A stretch of 64,000 bases of DNA, taken from contig OX104115.1 of assembly GCA_944474755.1 (NCBI GenBank), positions 38,699,080 to 38,763,079 of the forward strand. Direction: 5' to 3'. The DNA comes from Limnoperna fortunei (Eukaryota; Mollusca; Bivalvia; Mytilida; Modiolidae). The notes below the pieces were generated by a model. It worked only from the letters and a program-made list of their open reading frames with translations. It ran no database searches and had not been told where the DNA came from. Shown here in pieces: positions 1-9,580 of the stretch. A program made the translations under genes and the position numbers. The number at the start of each line of letters is the position of its first letter. Position 1 is the stretch's first letter.

Positions 1-275
1 ACTACAGTGGGTGACGTGTGCAACCGTGTGCCACCCTCCTAGCACGATAAGGACGCCTTTCGTACACTTTGATACTGGGAGTAGTCTCGTGGTTACTTCT
101 ACAAAGGCTTTTTCCATCTGTACTCAACTCTACAAATTTCTCCATTGTCAGACAAATTTGTTCGCCTTTAAGTCCATTTCCTTTTATTGTTTGTTGACTT
201 GGCTCGTGTTGAATTTAGCTAAAATACTGATCGCTGGACGCTAAGCAAACATTTTATCAACCAATCGACCAATAT
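1..275 (+). repeat. SINE-like dispersed repeat (family X), near full length
   Basis: The left part (3-60) is a diverged copy of a block whose reverse complement occurs at 13.8-14.2 kb and 25.2-25.6 kb ('gtgggt-acgtgt' followed by 'gct(c)ctagcac'). The right part (about 190-270) is the shared tail 'gaatttagctaaaatac..cgctggacgctaagcaaac' followed by a 'caaccaatcgacc' run. The tail resembles the 3' end of mollusc tRNA-SINEs, but no clear tRNA head is visible, so I leave the class open. An ORF overlapping it has no independent support. Confidence 0.6.
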
Positions 276-631
276 TTTCTTCCGCTATCATAACAAAGTA
301 TGACATTGCTGTTTTGAAACTGACCATCAATCAGCAATAATACATTACCATAACGACTCAAATATTTTCTAATTAAGATATTATTCGCAGACTTTATCAC
401 GTCTGTGGTGTAAAAACACTCAAACGGCGGAATTAACAGGAAATTATTCTCAAAAGCAGTTGACCACTATTGACCCAATACACATTGAAGTGAAAATGAA
501 TTGATAATTGTTTCACTTTTTTGTCTTGGCGAGAAGATTATTAATAAAAGCAAAAGAAGACTCAACAACAAACAATATTCCGTATACTAATGTTCCTCAT
601 TGTACCCGCGGTTTATATTAACGTCACATGT
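276..631. other. Unannotated AT-rich DNA
   Basis: No gene, RNA or repeat recognised here. Confidence 0.5.
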
Positions 632-1255
632 GGCGTCATGTCTTTTCAAACGCAACGTAAACCTAGCTATATAGACGTTCTTTCTTAAATACTAACAGGA
701 ACAACAATAGTTGTCGATTGTTCAGTGGATTTATCAGTGAAAATTGATGGAGCTGTGCTGAGACATGGAGTTGGGGACAAATCCGTGCATCTTGCTCATT
801 TCGTTGATTTGATGTTACCTAGAAAAAAGAAGGTAGTTACGGCTATTGTGTGTACAATAGCATTTCGTCCACATTCGAATTCGGCTATTTCCCGTCATTC
901 AGCAATGTGTACGATGAATGCAAAACGAAGTGTACTGTTAAAATATTTTCTTGTATGTATTTCTCTGTAAAACAAATGATTTCATAATAATAATATACAA
1001 CTGTTTCAGTTAAAAAGCTTTGTGTTTAAGCGACACATCATCCAACATATTTGAATCTCCAAAATTCGAGTGTACTGGCTTAATTTATTGTCTGAAGCGT
1101 ACACGACATATGGCCGCCATATTTGTTGAAATTTAGCAAGAAAAAAGTAGTTTCCCAAAAGTCGTTCATCAAAGTATGAACGGAACTGGGAAGTACTGGT
1201 TTAAGGCCTTTTGACCAATCAAAAATGACTATAAACGTAAACGAATGTAAGATAA
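632..1255 (+). repeat. 0.6-kb dispersed repeat, copy A (partner at 61.4-62.1 kb)
   Basis: The segment aligns by eye along its length with 61,444-62,135 in the same orientation. Shared blocks include 'attgatggagctgtgctga', 'gtttgaagcgtacacgac'-like sequence, 'tcgttcatcaaagtatgaac' and 'actataaacgtaaacgaatg'. Copy A holds an 81-codon ORF (725-970, GTG or internal start). In copy B that frame ends after about 25 shared codons (…VHLAPFIDLL-stop), so coding is doubtful. Both copies keep an 'aaggtagtt' splice-donor-like word just after the shared codons. It may be a transposon fragment, a retro-copied exon or a segmental duplication. Confidence 0.75.
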
Positions 1256-3809
1256 TAATTATTAGCTAACGATCCTTTAACGATCTATTTACAGAGCGCT
1301 GAAAATACGTTTAGGTAAATACATTTTGGAAGCAACAAAAACTTTGAACTGTTGAATAAAATTGAAAATCTATGTCAATGGTTTAAAAAAAAAACATAAT
1401 GGCAAAATATTATTGTAGTATGGATTGACAACTAGAAAATGGATCTTTTGAACTTGTTGAAAGACATGATAAAAGAAACGCCGATATTTTTAAATTGTCC
1501 AATGACGCAAGTGATAATTTTAGAAAACATGTTTTTTAATCATTTTCTTATTACCTTCGTCTTGTAAGATTTTAAAATAGATCCAAAAGAAGCCATTTCA
1601 AATGCAATCATTTACATTAAAGGGCAAAAAATCAATGGTTCAATGCATTAATTGAAATGAAAATTGTCGTTTTAATATAGATGCGCGGATGACACGGGGT
1701 TTATTGCAATTGTCAGGCTATATTTAAGCGTTGCCATAGTTATTATACTAATTTCAACATTCAGATAAAGTAAATAGGGATAATATACTTTGTAGTACAT
1801 GTAAAAATGGGGTTGGAGTCAAATCACTGTAATAAATTCTGAAGTCTTGCATGTAAGGTAATAGAAAAGAAAAGGAAATTAAAAGAGCATTCTTCATAAA
1901 CAGTTTTTATTCGATTTTGAAACGAACATTCTTGTGCTGACGATCTAAACATAATATGATTACGGTTTGTGTGACGTATTTGTGCCCAAGGCTTGACCCA
2001 CATTGCTGCTCAAGGTATTCTAAGGTGGCAGGTTGTCAGATAATTATACGGAAAACTTGACTGTCATGCATGCTGCATCGTCGGAAACCCATGTCCGGTC
2101 GCGTTCTAGATTTGCCACCACTTGCGACCGTGCGCACACTTGTAGATATTTGATCGTTTTCATGAATATTCAATGATCTATTTTGATTGGTCGCTTGAAC
2201 CTCCGGCGAAGCGTTTAAATTAATCAAAATAGTTTTATCCAATAAACGTCGTTCCCCTTGGCTAATTAAATTTAATTAATATTAATGTCGTGTTTGTTTT
2301 TGTTTTTTCTCATACTGGTGCAGACGTATCTAAGTTTTTTAAGATAGTGCTTGTGGACGTATAGTTAGAACTTATTACAGATATACTGTACAGATTGTTC
2401 GTATTTTCCACTGAATTTTGGGTGAAAATGACCTTTGACCTTGGGATCAAATTCAATCTCTTTTTGTACTGATCACTAAACCTATTTGTTTACCATATTA
2501 TCTCTCACCGTTCAGTTATAAGCTAAACACTGATTATGCGAAATGAGTCAAAGGCTGTAACTCAAAAACGGTTCATTGGACATTTTCGGACTTAAGGTAC
2601 CAAATGAAGGTCTCGATACGAGGAGTATTTTTCTCATATTGTTTGCTTATATCTTTTATGGTTTTAATATATATAGTGCTAACAAGACCAATGTTGACCT
2701 TTTACCTATACTATTAATATTTGACCAGTGCACACAGGTCTAATCCAACGAAAATATTTTAATACGTTAAAAGCAAGAAACAGCAGAATACATTAAAACT
2801 CCCAAGATTAGCAATTTAACATGATTACCAGTGCACATACATGCCTTATTTTAAGAATTACTATTTCTAGAAGACGACAGTTATTTTCTTCAACACGTAT
2901 CCTCTCCAACCGTGCGTGCAAATGCTGATACCATATACAGAGACCTTCTACACTTTCGTAATTTTCTCAGTTGAACCAAAAGCTTTTATAAATAAGGACG
3001 ATCTCCGACTCTTGGTAAACATTCAAAATATTCAACATGTCTGTTGTCTAGGTTTTGTCAGACTTCAAAAATAGTAAAATATCATTTTCCTCTCTGCTGC
3101 ATCATGTTTTTCAGCATCAACATATTGTAAACATACTTTCGATTTTATAATGTCACGTCTGGGCAAATTGTTTGTCTTTTGTAAACATAAATTGCATAAT
3201 CTATTTTGACTAAAAAACACAAAATATTAGAATTTCTATATAAACAGAGGTTGGGCGGACAATATAATTGTTTTGAAATTACCTTTGAGATTGGCTTTAC
3301 GTCTCCAGCTTAAAACATAACACTTTAAACGAGAATGATTAACGATAGCCTTGCAAATATAAAAAAATTGAGTGTTTATTTGAAACAATGGCGGCTTATT
3401 GCATAATTTGTTTGGAGAAATAATAAAAAGAAGATTGATAATTTACTTATTCACCCGAAGTAGTAAATGTGATCTGCATCAACATAATAAGTTAAAAACT
3501 AGAGGTAAACCAGACTGTGGAAAACGTCACGGCTTTTGTAATGGTAATTGTATCGGTCACTAAAATGACATTTAGAATACAAATAGGATTTTAACGCAGA
3601 CACGTAAGAAATTTGAACAAAATTGTTTAGACATATAGTCATCGTATTTTTGTATGGTTTATAAAAGTGGGAGTAGCGTTGGATTATGGGGTTGTAGGTT
3701 TAATTTCGGTGTAGTCAGGGCAAATTAAGTCAAAAAATAAACCCAAAATATTCGCCTATAAGTAAAAAATACAAATTAGGAAATCAACATACATGTAATT
3801 TAATTATAC
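1256..3809. other. Unannotated AT-rich DNA
   Basis: No gene or structured RNA recognised. Short ORFs only (for example 2036-2242 on the minus strand), none with a motif. Confidence 0.5.
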
Positions 3810-3989
3810 AATAGTTGCTTATATAGAGGGCATTGTCATGATATCTTGACTGCACAAGGGAGAGTGGTATTGCCCGAAACATTGATAATGCCCGAGCCAA
3901 ATTCGAGGGCATTATCAATGTTAAAGGCAATTCCACTGTCCCGAGTGCTGTCAAGTATCATGACAATGCCAGCTATATAAGCAACTATT
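3810..3989. mobile_element. Fold-back / MITE-like palindromic element (180 bp)
   Basis: The two halves are near-complete inverted repeats of roughly 85 bp. The ends are AATAGTTGC / GCAACTATT, and the centre is 'attgataatgcccgag' - ccaaa - 'ttcgagggcattatcaat'. Matching internal blocks include 'gcattgtcatgata' with 'tatcatgacaatgc'. No ORF spans it. No clear target-site duplication was found beyond AT-rich flanks, so the superfamily is unassigned. Confidence 0.8.
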
Positions 3990-4419
3990 ATATTTATTTT
4001 ATTGAAGAACTAAGAAACCATGTGTTTAAGACTGTAATATGTATTTGTAGCTGCTTTCTGTATGATTTGAATGTTTGGCCTCATGATATATCATTGTTTG
4101 GCATTTTGAGGCAATACATAGTTAGTTTTCTAAACTTTATGACATCTTTTCATCATTTGGGATGTACATGTACATATATTTTTTTTAATAAATTTAAAAT
4201 AAACAGTTTATGTTGCTTGTTACTGGAGAGGGCAATACCACGACGTGATAACGCTCTCATGTCAAATTACTGCAAATTAATTAATACCAGCTGACCTTGT
4301 TTTATCCAATTAAAACAAAGATAATTATACTGATATGAAATAATTTGTATTAAATACAATATTCGTACATTGTTACAAGAAAAATAGCAAAATCCGAAAC
4401 CTAACGACCGATAAGAGCT
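3990..4419. other. Unannotated flank of the fold-back element
   Basis: Nothing recognised except 'gagagggcaataccacgacg' near 4227, which echoes the 'gagggca..attgccc' words of the neighbouring palindrome and may be a remnant of a related element. Confidence 0.35.
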
Positions 4420-4640
4420 TAATATCAAGGTACGATTTAGACATACATATACAACACGAAACAAAAACCACACTAAAACAGAAAATGAGTAACCCAAACT
4501 CAATAAAACATTGGATGCACCCAGGTGCTCATCACGAGTTAGCAGTGCCTTCCTCTAATTAGACAGTCAGTTACTCATTGTCATATCCAGAAAAAGTCTA
4601 ATCAGGGAAAAGGAATTGTGAAGACTACAGCGAAAATTTG
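4420..4640 (-). mobile_element. 3'-terminal remnant of a bivalve-type reverse transcriptase element
   Basis: Read on the minus strand, the block runs 'aggaaggcactgct … gggttactcattttctgtttt … gtttcgtgttgtatatg'. It matches 52,855-53,045 (minus), and the later part matches 13,105-13,320 and 30,961-31,130 (plus). At 30.9 and 52.9 kb the same sequence lies downstream of decayed reverse transcriptase codons, so I infer it is the 3' untranslated part of that element. No coding sequence remains here. Confidence 0.6.
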
Positions 4641-4730
4641 AGATCGTGTTTAAAGATGATAAGTCATGGTAACCACCATAGTACGTTTGAAGGGATAAAA
4701 AGTACCTATCACAAGTGGAAAGGCGAGACA

Positions 4731-4833
4731 CAAAATTCTCAAACCCAAGGGCAAAGATATCTTGTCCATCCTGAGGCTCTGTCGAGGGATTGGACAAACA
4801 GATATCTTTGCCCGCTGGTTTTGAGATTTTCTT
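4731..4833. repeat. Fold-back hairpin 1 of a tandem pair
   Basis: The left arm (4738-4770) and right arm (4788-4825) are inverted repeats around the words 'gggcaaagatatct' and 'agatatctttgccc'. The loop contains GGCTCTGTCGAG. It sits inside a 137-codon minus-strand ORF (4567-4980), whose reading frame runs through both arms. That ORF is not preserved in the related hairpin at 5.0-5.1 kb, so I treat it as incidental. Confidence 0.75.
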
Positions 4834-5008
4834 GAATCGACCTACTAGTGATTTAAAACTTTTTCTCAACAGAGTTGCAAGGTATTTAGACCTTTCTTCA
4901 TTGTTTGGCGCCATTTGTGTACACGTAAATGTAACGTCCATGATGTCATAATAAACCCACGTCACAATAAGCTCTCTCACCCGTAAGACATAAAAATCTA
5001 ACTCTGGT

Positions 5009-5150
5009 GGGAAGGCAAGACTGGAAAATCTCGGACACCCATGTCAAGTGAAAAGATTTCTGGTCTCAAACTAGGCTCTGCCGAGTTGGAGACCATAAGA
5101 AATCTTTCACGAGGGTCTCTGAAATTTTCTCGACTAGTACACCCGCTGGG
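5009..5150. repeat. Fold-back hairpin 2, related to hairpin 1
   Basis: The core arms are GTGAAAAGATTTCTGGTCTC (5048-5067) and its near-complement at 5089-5110. Weaker pairing extends to about 5021-5135. The loop GGCTCTGCCGAG differs by one base from the loop of the hairpin 300 bp upstream. The entry words 'ggaaaggcgagac' and 'gggaaggcaagac' also correspond. The two are copies of one element in the same orientation. Confidence 0.7.
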
Positions 5151-5754
5151 GTTTGATTCTATTTCTCATTAATTCATTTAAACAAATCGGGTGCTGTTCT
5201 GTTTAAAGATGTAAAAAAATTGAGTTATCTGCCCTGAGAAAAATCTCCAGTCTACATTTGTTTGTGTAAACGTGTTTGTTTTGATGTGTACTACTATCAT
5301 ATTGTGGCATAAAATTGGTTGTGCAAGCTCAGATATGTTGTATCTATTGAAATTCTGATCTCACCCACAGGTTGAGTCAAGGATATCTGTCTAATTAGTG
5401 AGAAAGAGAAATCTCACCAACAGGAAGTCACTTCGGGTGGGAAAACATCATTCTGGGTACATCAAACTTTGCTTGAGTAGCGTAGTAGTCAACAGCAGTG
5501 ACCGGTCAAGACATTTTGAATTACCGATGGCAGGTTCTTGCATGGCGTACAAATTGAGAAATTACACCTATAAGCTATGTATACGCAATATTGTTTGAAT
5601 GGTGCAGTAATATTGTTTTAGTTCGCTAACGATAAAATAGATTTTCGAAAAAGCTTGAAACAGAAAGTCTAGCTGATTTCTTGTATGAAAATTTTATCAA
5701 GTGAATTCGAACCAGAACATAATACTACCTATCACTAGTAGTGATGTGATGCCG
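5151..5754. other. Unannotated AT-rich DNA
   Basis: Nothing recognised. Confidence 0.5.
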
Positions 5755-5930
5755 AATGGTTATGGTAATTCAGTTACATGTACTATTGATCACCTGCTTT
5801 GTAAACACCGAGATTGCAGGTACGAGCCTTACTGCGGCTAGGTTGTGCTTGGCTCCAATCTTAATTGACAAGAATTTCCAGTTTTTCTACCGTGTGGCGG
5901 TAAACACCATTTAAACAAGCAAACAAATAA
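5755..5930 (+). mobile_element. tRNA-derived SINE, internally deleted
   Basis: The head resembles the copy at 14.6 kb ('tactattgatcac', 'aacaccgagattgcaggtacgagcc' as the B-box region, 'actgcgg'). It is followed by 'ctccaatcttaattgacaag' and 'ccagtttttctaccg'. It then jumps to 'ggcggtaaacaccatttaaac' and a caaacaaat tail, so most of the middle of the element is missing. Confidence 0.75.
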
Positions 5931-6007
5931 ACTAGTCTGGTTTTATAGGGAGGGCGGCTAAAGATAATATATTTGTTTTACGTTAGAGTTTGTAATATTT
6001 TGATTTT

Positions 6008-6391
6008 ATGATAATAAGAATAAGATTTGAATATTTAGACATACGTTCGTTTGATTGCAGCTCTAGATTACTTCTGGTAGTTTTCAACGCAATTTATATT
6101 TTTACAAATGAAGTTGACTATAATTTTTGGATAAATGACGTTGACGGAATTACTTTTAGAGTAACCAGTGTAAACAAGGATGTCGAATTAAATATATACG
6201 GCAATACAATCTCATATTACATGTATTTAAATTGTAATTTTAGTTCAAACTTAGTTATGTATTCATTTTTATTCAAATCAGAAGGCGGATTATGGTATTA
6301 CATTTTGTATGTAAAATCAACAAAATATTCATATGTCAAGTCAATCCCGCTATCAAAATACACAAGAAACATAGATTTGAGATTTCCATAG
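6008..6391 (+). CDS. Anonymous 127-codon ORF, possible exon
   Basis: The ORF opens with ATG at 6008. A possible acceptor (tttgattgcag) lies at about 6050-6060, which would give an internal exon ending at a TAG near 6391. From about residue 35 the peptide has mixed polarity, with the stretches FWINDVDGITFRVTSVNKDV and SEGGLWYYILYV. The pattern 'xxITFRVxxxNxDVxLxI' is faintly like the beta-sandwich of the farnesoic acid O-methyltransferase-like (Methyltransf_FA) family common in molluscs. That is an impression only. Chance ORFs of this size are expected in AT-rich DNA, and no neighbouring exon was found. Confidence 0.2.
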   Translation: MIIRIRFEYLDIRSFDCSSRLLLVVFNAIYIFTNEVDYNFWINDVDGITFRVTSVNKDVELNIYGNTISYYMYLNCNFSSNLVMYSFLFKSEGGLWYYILYVKSTKYSYVKSIPLSKYTRNIDLRFP

Positions 6392-6486
6392 GAAAATTAA
6401 TTTCTTAATGAATTGTAAGGATTAAACACAGTATATTTATCGGTATACATGTATCATCCTGACCAACTATTCTGTATGTGAACGAA

Positions 6487-6580
6487 TTGGTTTGTTTTTG
6501 TTTAACGCCACTTTCAGCAATTTTTCAGCTATATCACGGCGTCCAGTTTTTATTGGGGGAGGAAGCCGGAGTATAAACGA
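6487..6580 (-). mobile_element. SINE tail fragment
   Basis: The reverse complement reads 'ccggcttcctcccccaat' then 'aaaactggacgccgtgatat', 'agctgaaaaattgctgaaag' and 'tggcgttaaacaaaaac'. This is the same tail as the full SINE at 14.6 kb. The tRNA-related head is absent. Confidence 0.85.
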
Positions 6581-6638
6581 ATTGGTCTTGTTGATATAGG
6601 CGCAAAACAGCGAATTGCAACGTATAATATTTACTGTT

Positions 6639-6768
6639 GTCAGTTGTGTTGGCTGAAGAATACATGAATAGTTAACGTCATCAATCAGTCACGCGCTGAG
6701 GGTGTCAGTTGTGTTGGCTGAAGAGTACATGAATAGTTAACGTCATCAATCAGTCACGCGCTGAGGGT
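6639..6768. repeat. Tandem duplication, 2 x 65 bp
   Basis: Copies 6639-6703 and 6704-6768 begin 'gtcagttgtgttggctgaag' and end 'cacgcgctgagggt'. I see a single mismatch (aagaa/aagag), implying a recent event. The flanks show no transposon ends. Confidence 0.9.
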
Positions 6769-6924
6769 GTGGCTAAAATATCAAGTTAGATTATTCGAAA
6801 TAAACAACTTTGCTCAGCTATTGGGTATTTAAACGAAATAAACATATTTGGTAATGAACTATTGCATAAATAGAAATTGAATTCGTTCATAGAAATAGTA
6901 TAATTTGAAGGTAACCTGCTTTGG

Positions 6925-7100
6925 TATGTTTGTTTGAATGATGTTTGACGCCAACTAGAGCAGTTTTACAGCTTAAACATGCAGTGTCAACATGACGCCC
7001 GTTGGAGGAGGTGGTCGGAGTATCCGATGAACACCAAGAAGTTTGGCAGGAAATCCGACAATTCTTTCCAATCAAGTTTGGAGTTATGTATATTTTGTTG
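6925..7100 (-). mobile_element. Diverged SINE copy
   Basis: The plus strand begins with the complement of the tail ('tgtttgtttgaatgatgttt', 'gacgcc'). It continues through 'ggaggtggtcggagtatccg', 'ggcaggaaatccgacaattc' and 'tccaatcaagtttggagt', which parallel the body of the 14.6-kb SINE in reverse. A minus-strand ORF over it is incidental. Confidence 0.65.
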
Positions 7101-8191
7101 GTAGGACTAACCACCCAACCCCTCATCAACAAAACTGATGATAATATATATAAATTAAATTGAACATTAGTAGCTTTATTTTTACATCATAATTAATCTG
7201 CATTTCTGTATACATGCATTGTCTAAACCGTGAGTTGAACTCATTATATTATCCTGTGTCTTAATCTTATGTCCTATTATTTTAAGACAATTTCAATATT
7301 ATTCACGACATCGTTTGTTCAACACATTCAGGTATAGCGCGATGATATTTTTTAACTGTTTAATGACGCGTGCTTGTAGATATCAATGTCTAATTTGAAA
7401 TCGAACAACCTTCAGCTGTCGCTCAAGTCTGACAATTCTATATAATTAAATTGTAGTAACTTTATGTAATTAAGACTATTGACATATCCGTAATATGATG
7501 TTTCTGCTGACAATTTACGTCAGAAAGAGAATTAAAAATAGAAAAAAATGTATATATTATGATACTAATGCGTCATAAGAATTGCCACAGTTGTGTTTAA
7601 AAACTGACACTAACAATATTATGGCTATCAAAAATGCATACAATTACATGATAAATCGAATTGTTATTTGTTTAAGAAACAAAACACGAACCTTATCAAT
7701 ATTCGTGTGGACATGAGTATATTAGTGCCCAAATGAACTTTTATATTTAAAAGCAAAAAAGATAGGAAAGAGTACACTAAAAAAGAATTGATCAGGCTAA
7801 TGTTTTATATTTCAAAATTTCACGACATACAATTGCAAAAAATATCAATTAGCTTTTTAAATTCTAACGGATCAATTTATAATCTTTTTCATGTTCTTTC
7901 TGTATGACAATTTATTGAACTTGATCATTTCCTTGAGAAACACAACGGGTTTCACAAGTGGTGCTAGAACTCTCTACTTATTAAAGGTCGATGGGATCAA
8001 ACCAAGTTTATAGTGGAACTCGCGCTATTTATTCGTGTGTTCATTCTTTTGATAATTAAGTCTTGTTTTTGTTTTAAATGTATTTTCTTTTATCTAGAAA
8101 ACTTGTTTGTCTATTGTCAATTGATATGCGACATATTTTTTTTTTAAATTACGTTTAAAATACAAAAGTATACAAAGAATTATTTTCTTAT
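7101..8191. other. Unannotated AT-rich DNA
   Basis: Nothing recognised. Confidence 0.5.
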
Positions 8192-8282
8192 TTTTTTGTT
8201 TGAATGGTGCTTCACGACACTCGAACCTTAACATCATGTGGACAGTATACTTAATATCTCAACTATTCGGCCACCAGTCGAC
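8192..8282 (-). mobile_element. tRNA-like SINE head joined to tail
   Basis: On the minus strand 'gtggccgaatagttgagat' resembles an A box region and 'aaggttcgagtgtcg' a B box (GGTTCGA). The sequence then passes directly to 'gcaccattcaaac', the SINE tail. It is a short or deleted copy. Confidence 0.6.
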
Positions 8283-9365
8283 CTTCAAATATTTCAATAT
8301 GCTTTAAAATATATATATTCCATACTCTTTAAAAAGCAAAATGTTTTAATGGGAAATGACTTAATAATTGTCCTTCTTCGCCATTGAAAAAATTAAAGAT
8401 TTTAAAAGTATTTATCTCCGTTATAAAAAGGGTTATAGCACTTTGGTAAAATATAATTTATTCTTTTGTATTTTGTATTTCTTGTATTTATATTTTCATT
8501 TTACAATTAAACTGCAAAATACCATTCAGTTTGTTACTAAAATATTTTGTTATGGAATTATACGACAGTTCAGCTACTATAATTCGCAGTAAACAAGAGA
8601 ATCAATTGAAGAAAAATAAATTTCAATTTACTCTTAGCTTAAGAACATATTAGACTGTTATGCCAAAGTTATGTAATTTTATCTTTTGATGATGCTATTT
8701 TTGATAATTATCTTTTGAAACGTCATGTAAAATTACTTCCTTAAGATAAAAAAAAAACCCATTCGCTTCCTATGTTAGTTAAATAGTTTATGCATAAAGT
8801 ACTTTTGGATGGCTATTATTACTAAACCGTTAAATGTTTATACGATATCAAAAGTTTCAAGGATGTTGTGTACATAGAATTGGTTTTGTGGTAACTAATG
8901 CGACTCGAATCACATTTATCTAAATCTTTGAGACCACTATTTGGCGATTGGAACAGAATCTCCTTTAAAAAGTGTTTATTCAAGTACATTTGGGTGCTAT
9001 GAAAGGTTGCCGCGGATTGATCTACAAAGCTGCTAGCGCGTCTTCAAGTTGCGGATAGAAGAGGCCATCTCATATGGTGGGTGGGGTTGTCTGGTCATGA
9101 TACGGAAATGCGCACACCCTGACCGAGGATCATATTGAATAATATGTGTGTAGAATGCCACGCTCTGTGTACGTTGTTCTTTTCAAAACGCTACAAAAGG
9201 ATAAATATTTATTTCTCTATCCAACAATACAAAAATGCGTTTTGGTCAATCCGTTCTCGTCCTAAAAAATCTGGACCACTGCTCCATGGGCGTGAAGCCT
9301 TTTTCCAATTAATTAATCTATTTTTAAGTACATTTATGGAAGCTTTGTTCATTTTTCCGTATCGC
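8283..9365. other. Unannotated AT-rich DNA
   Basis: Nothing recognised apart from short ORFs. Confidence 0.5.
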
Positions 9366-9580
9366 CTGCCTCGGTGCCCGAGTGGTTAGTCTACTTTTAA
9401 CCACGTACCATCAACACTATGATGGCGGGATCGAGTAGCACTGCGGGCAGGGTCTACTTTACTGCAATCTTAGCTGACTAGGATTGCCAGTTTTCCTACC
9501 GAAGATCGGGGTTTTCTCCTCCAATAAAAACTGGACGCCATGATATAGCTTAAAAAAATGCTCGCCTCGCAACATATTTC
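9366..9580 (+). mobile_element. tRNA-derived SINE
   Basis: The head 'cggtgcccgagtggttagtc' has an A-box-like shape. 'ggcgggatcgagtagcac' is the B-box region. The body follows ('ctgcgggcagggtctac', 'ggattgccagttttcctacc', 'gggttttctcctccaat'), then the tail 'aactggacgccatgatatag'. The tail is cut short after 'gctcgcctcgc'. Confidence 0.85.

Noticed and set aside
4267..4503. 78-codon minus-strand ORF
   Set aside because: It overlaps the reverse transcriptase 3' remnant, has no motif and has no counterpart in the related block at 52.9 kb.
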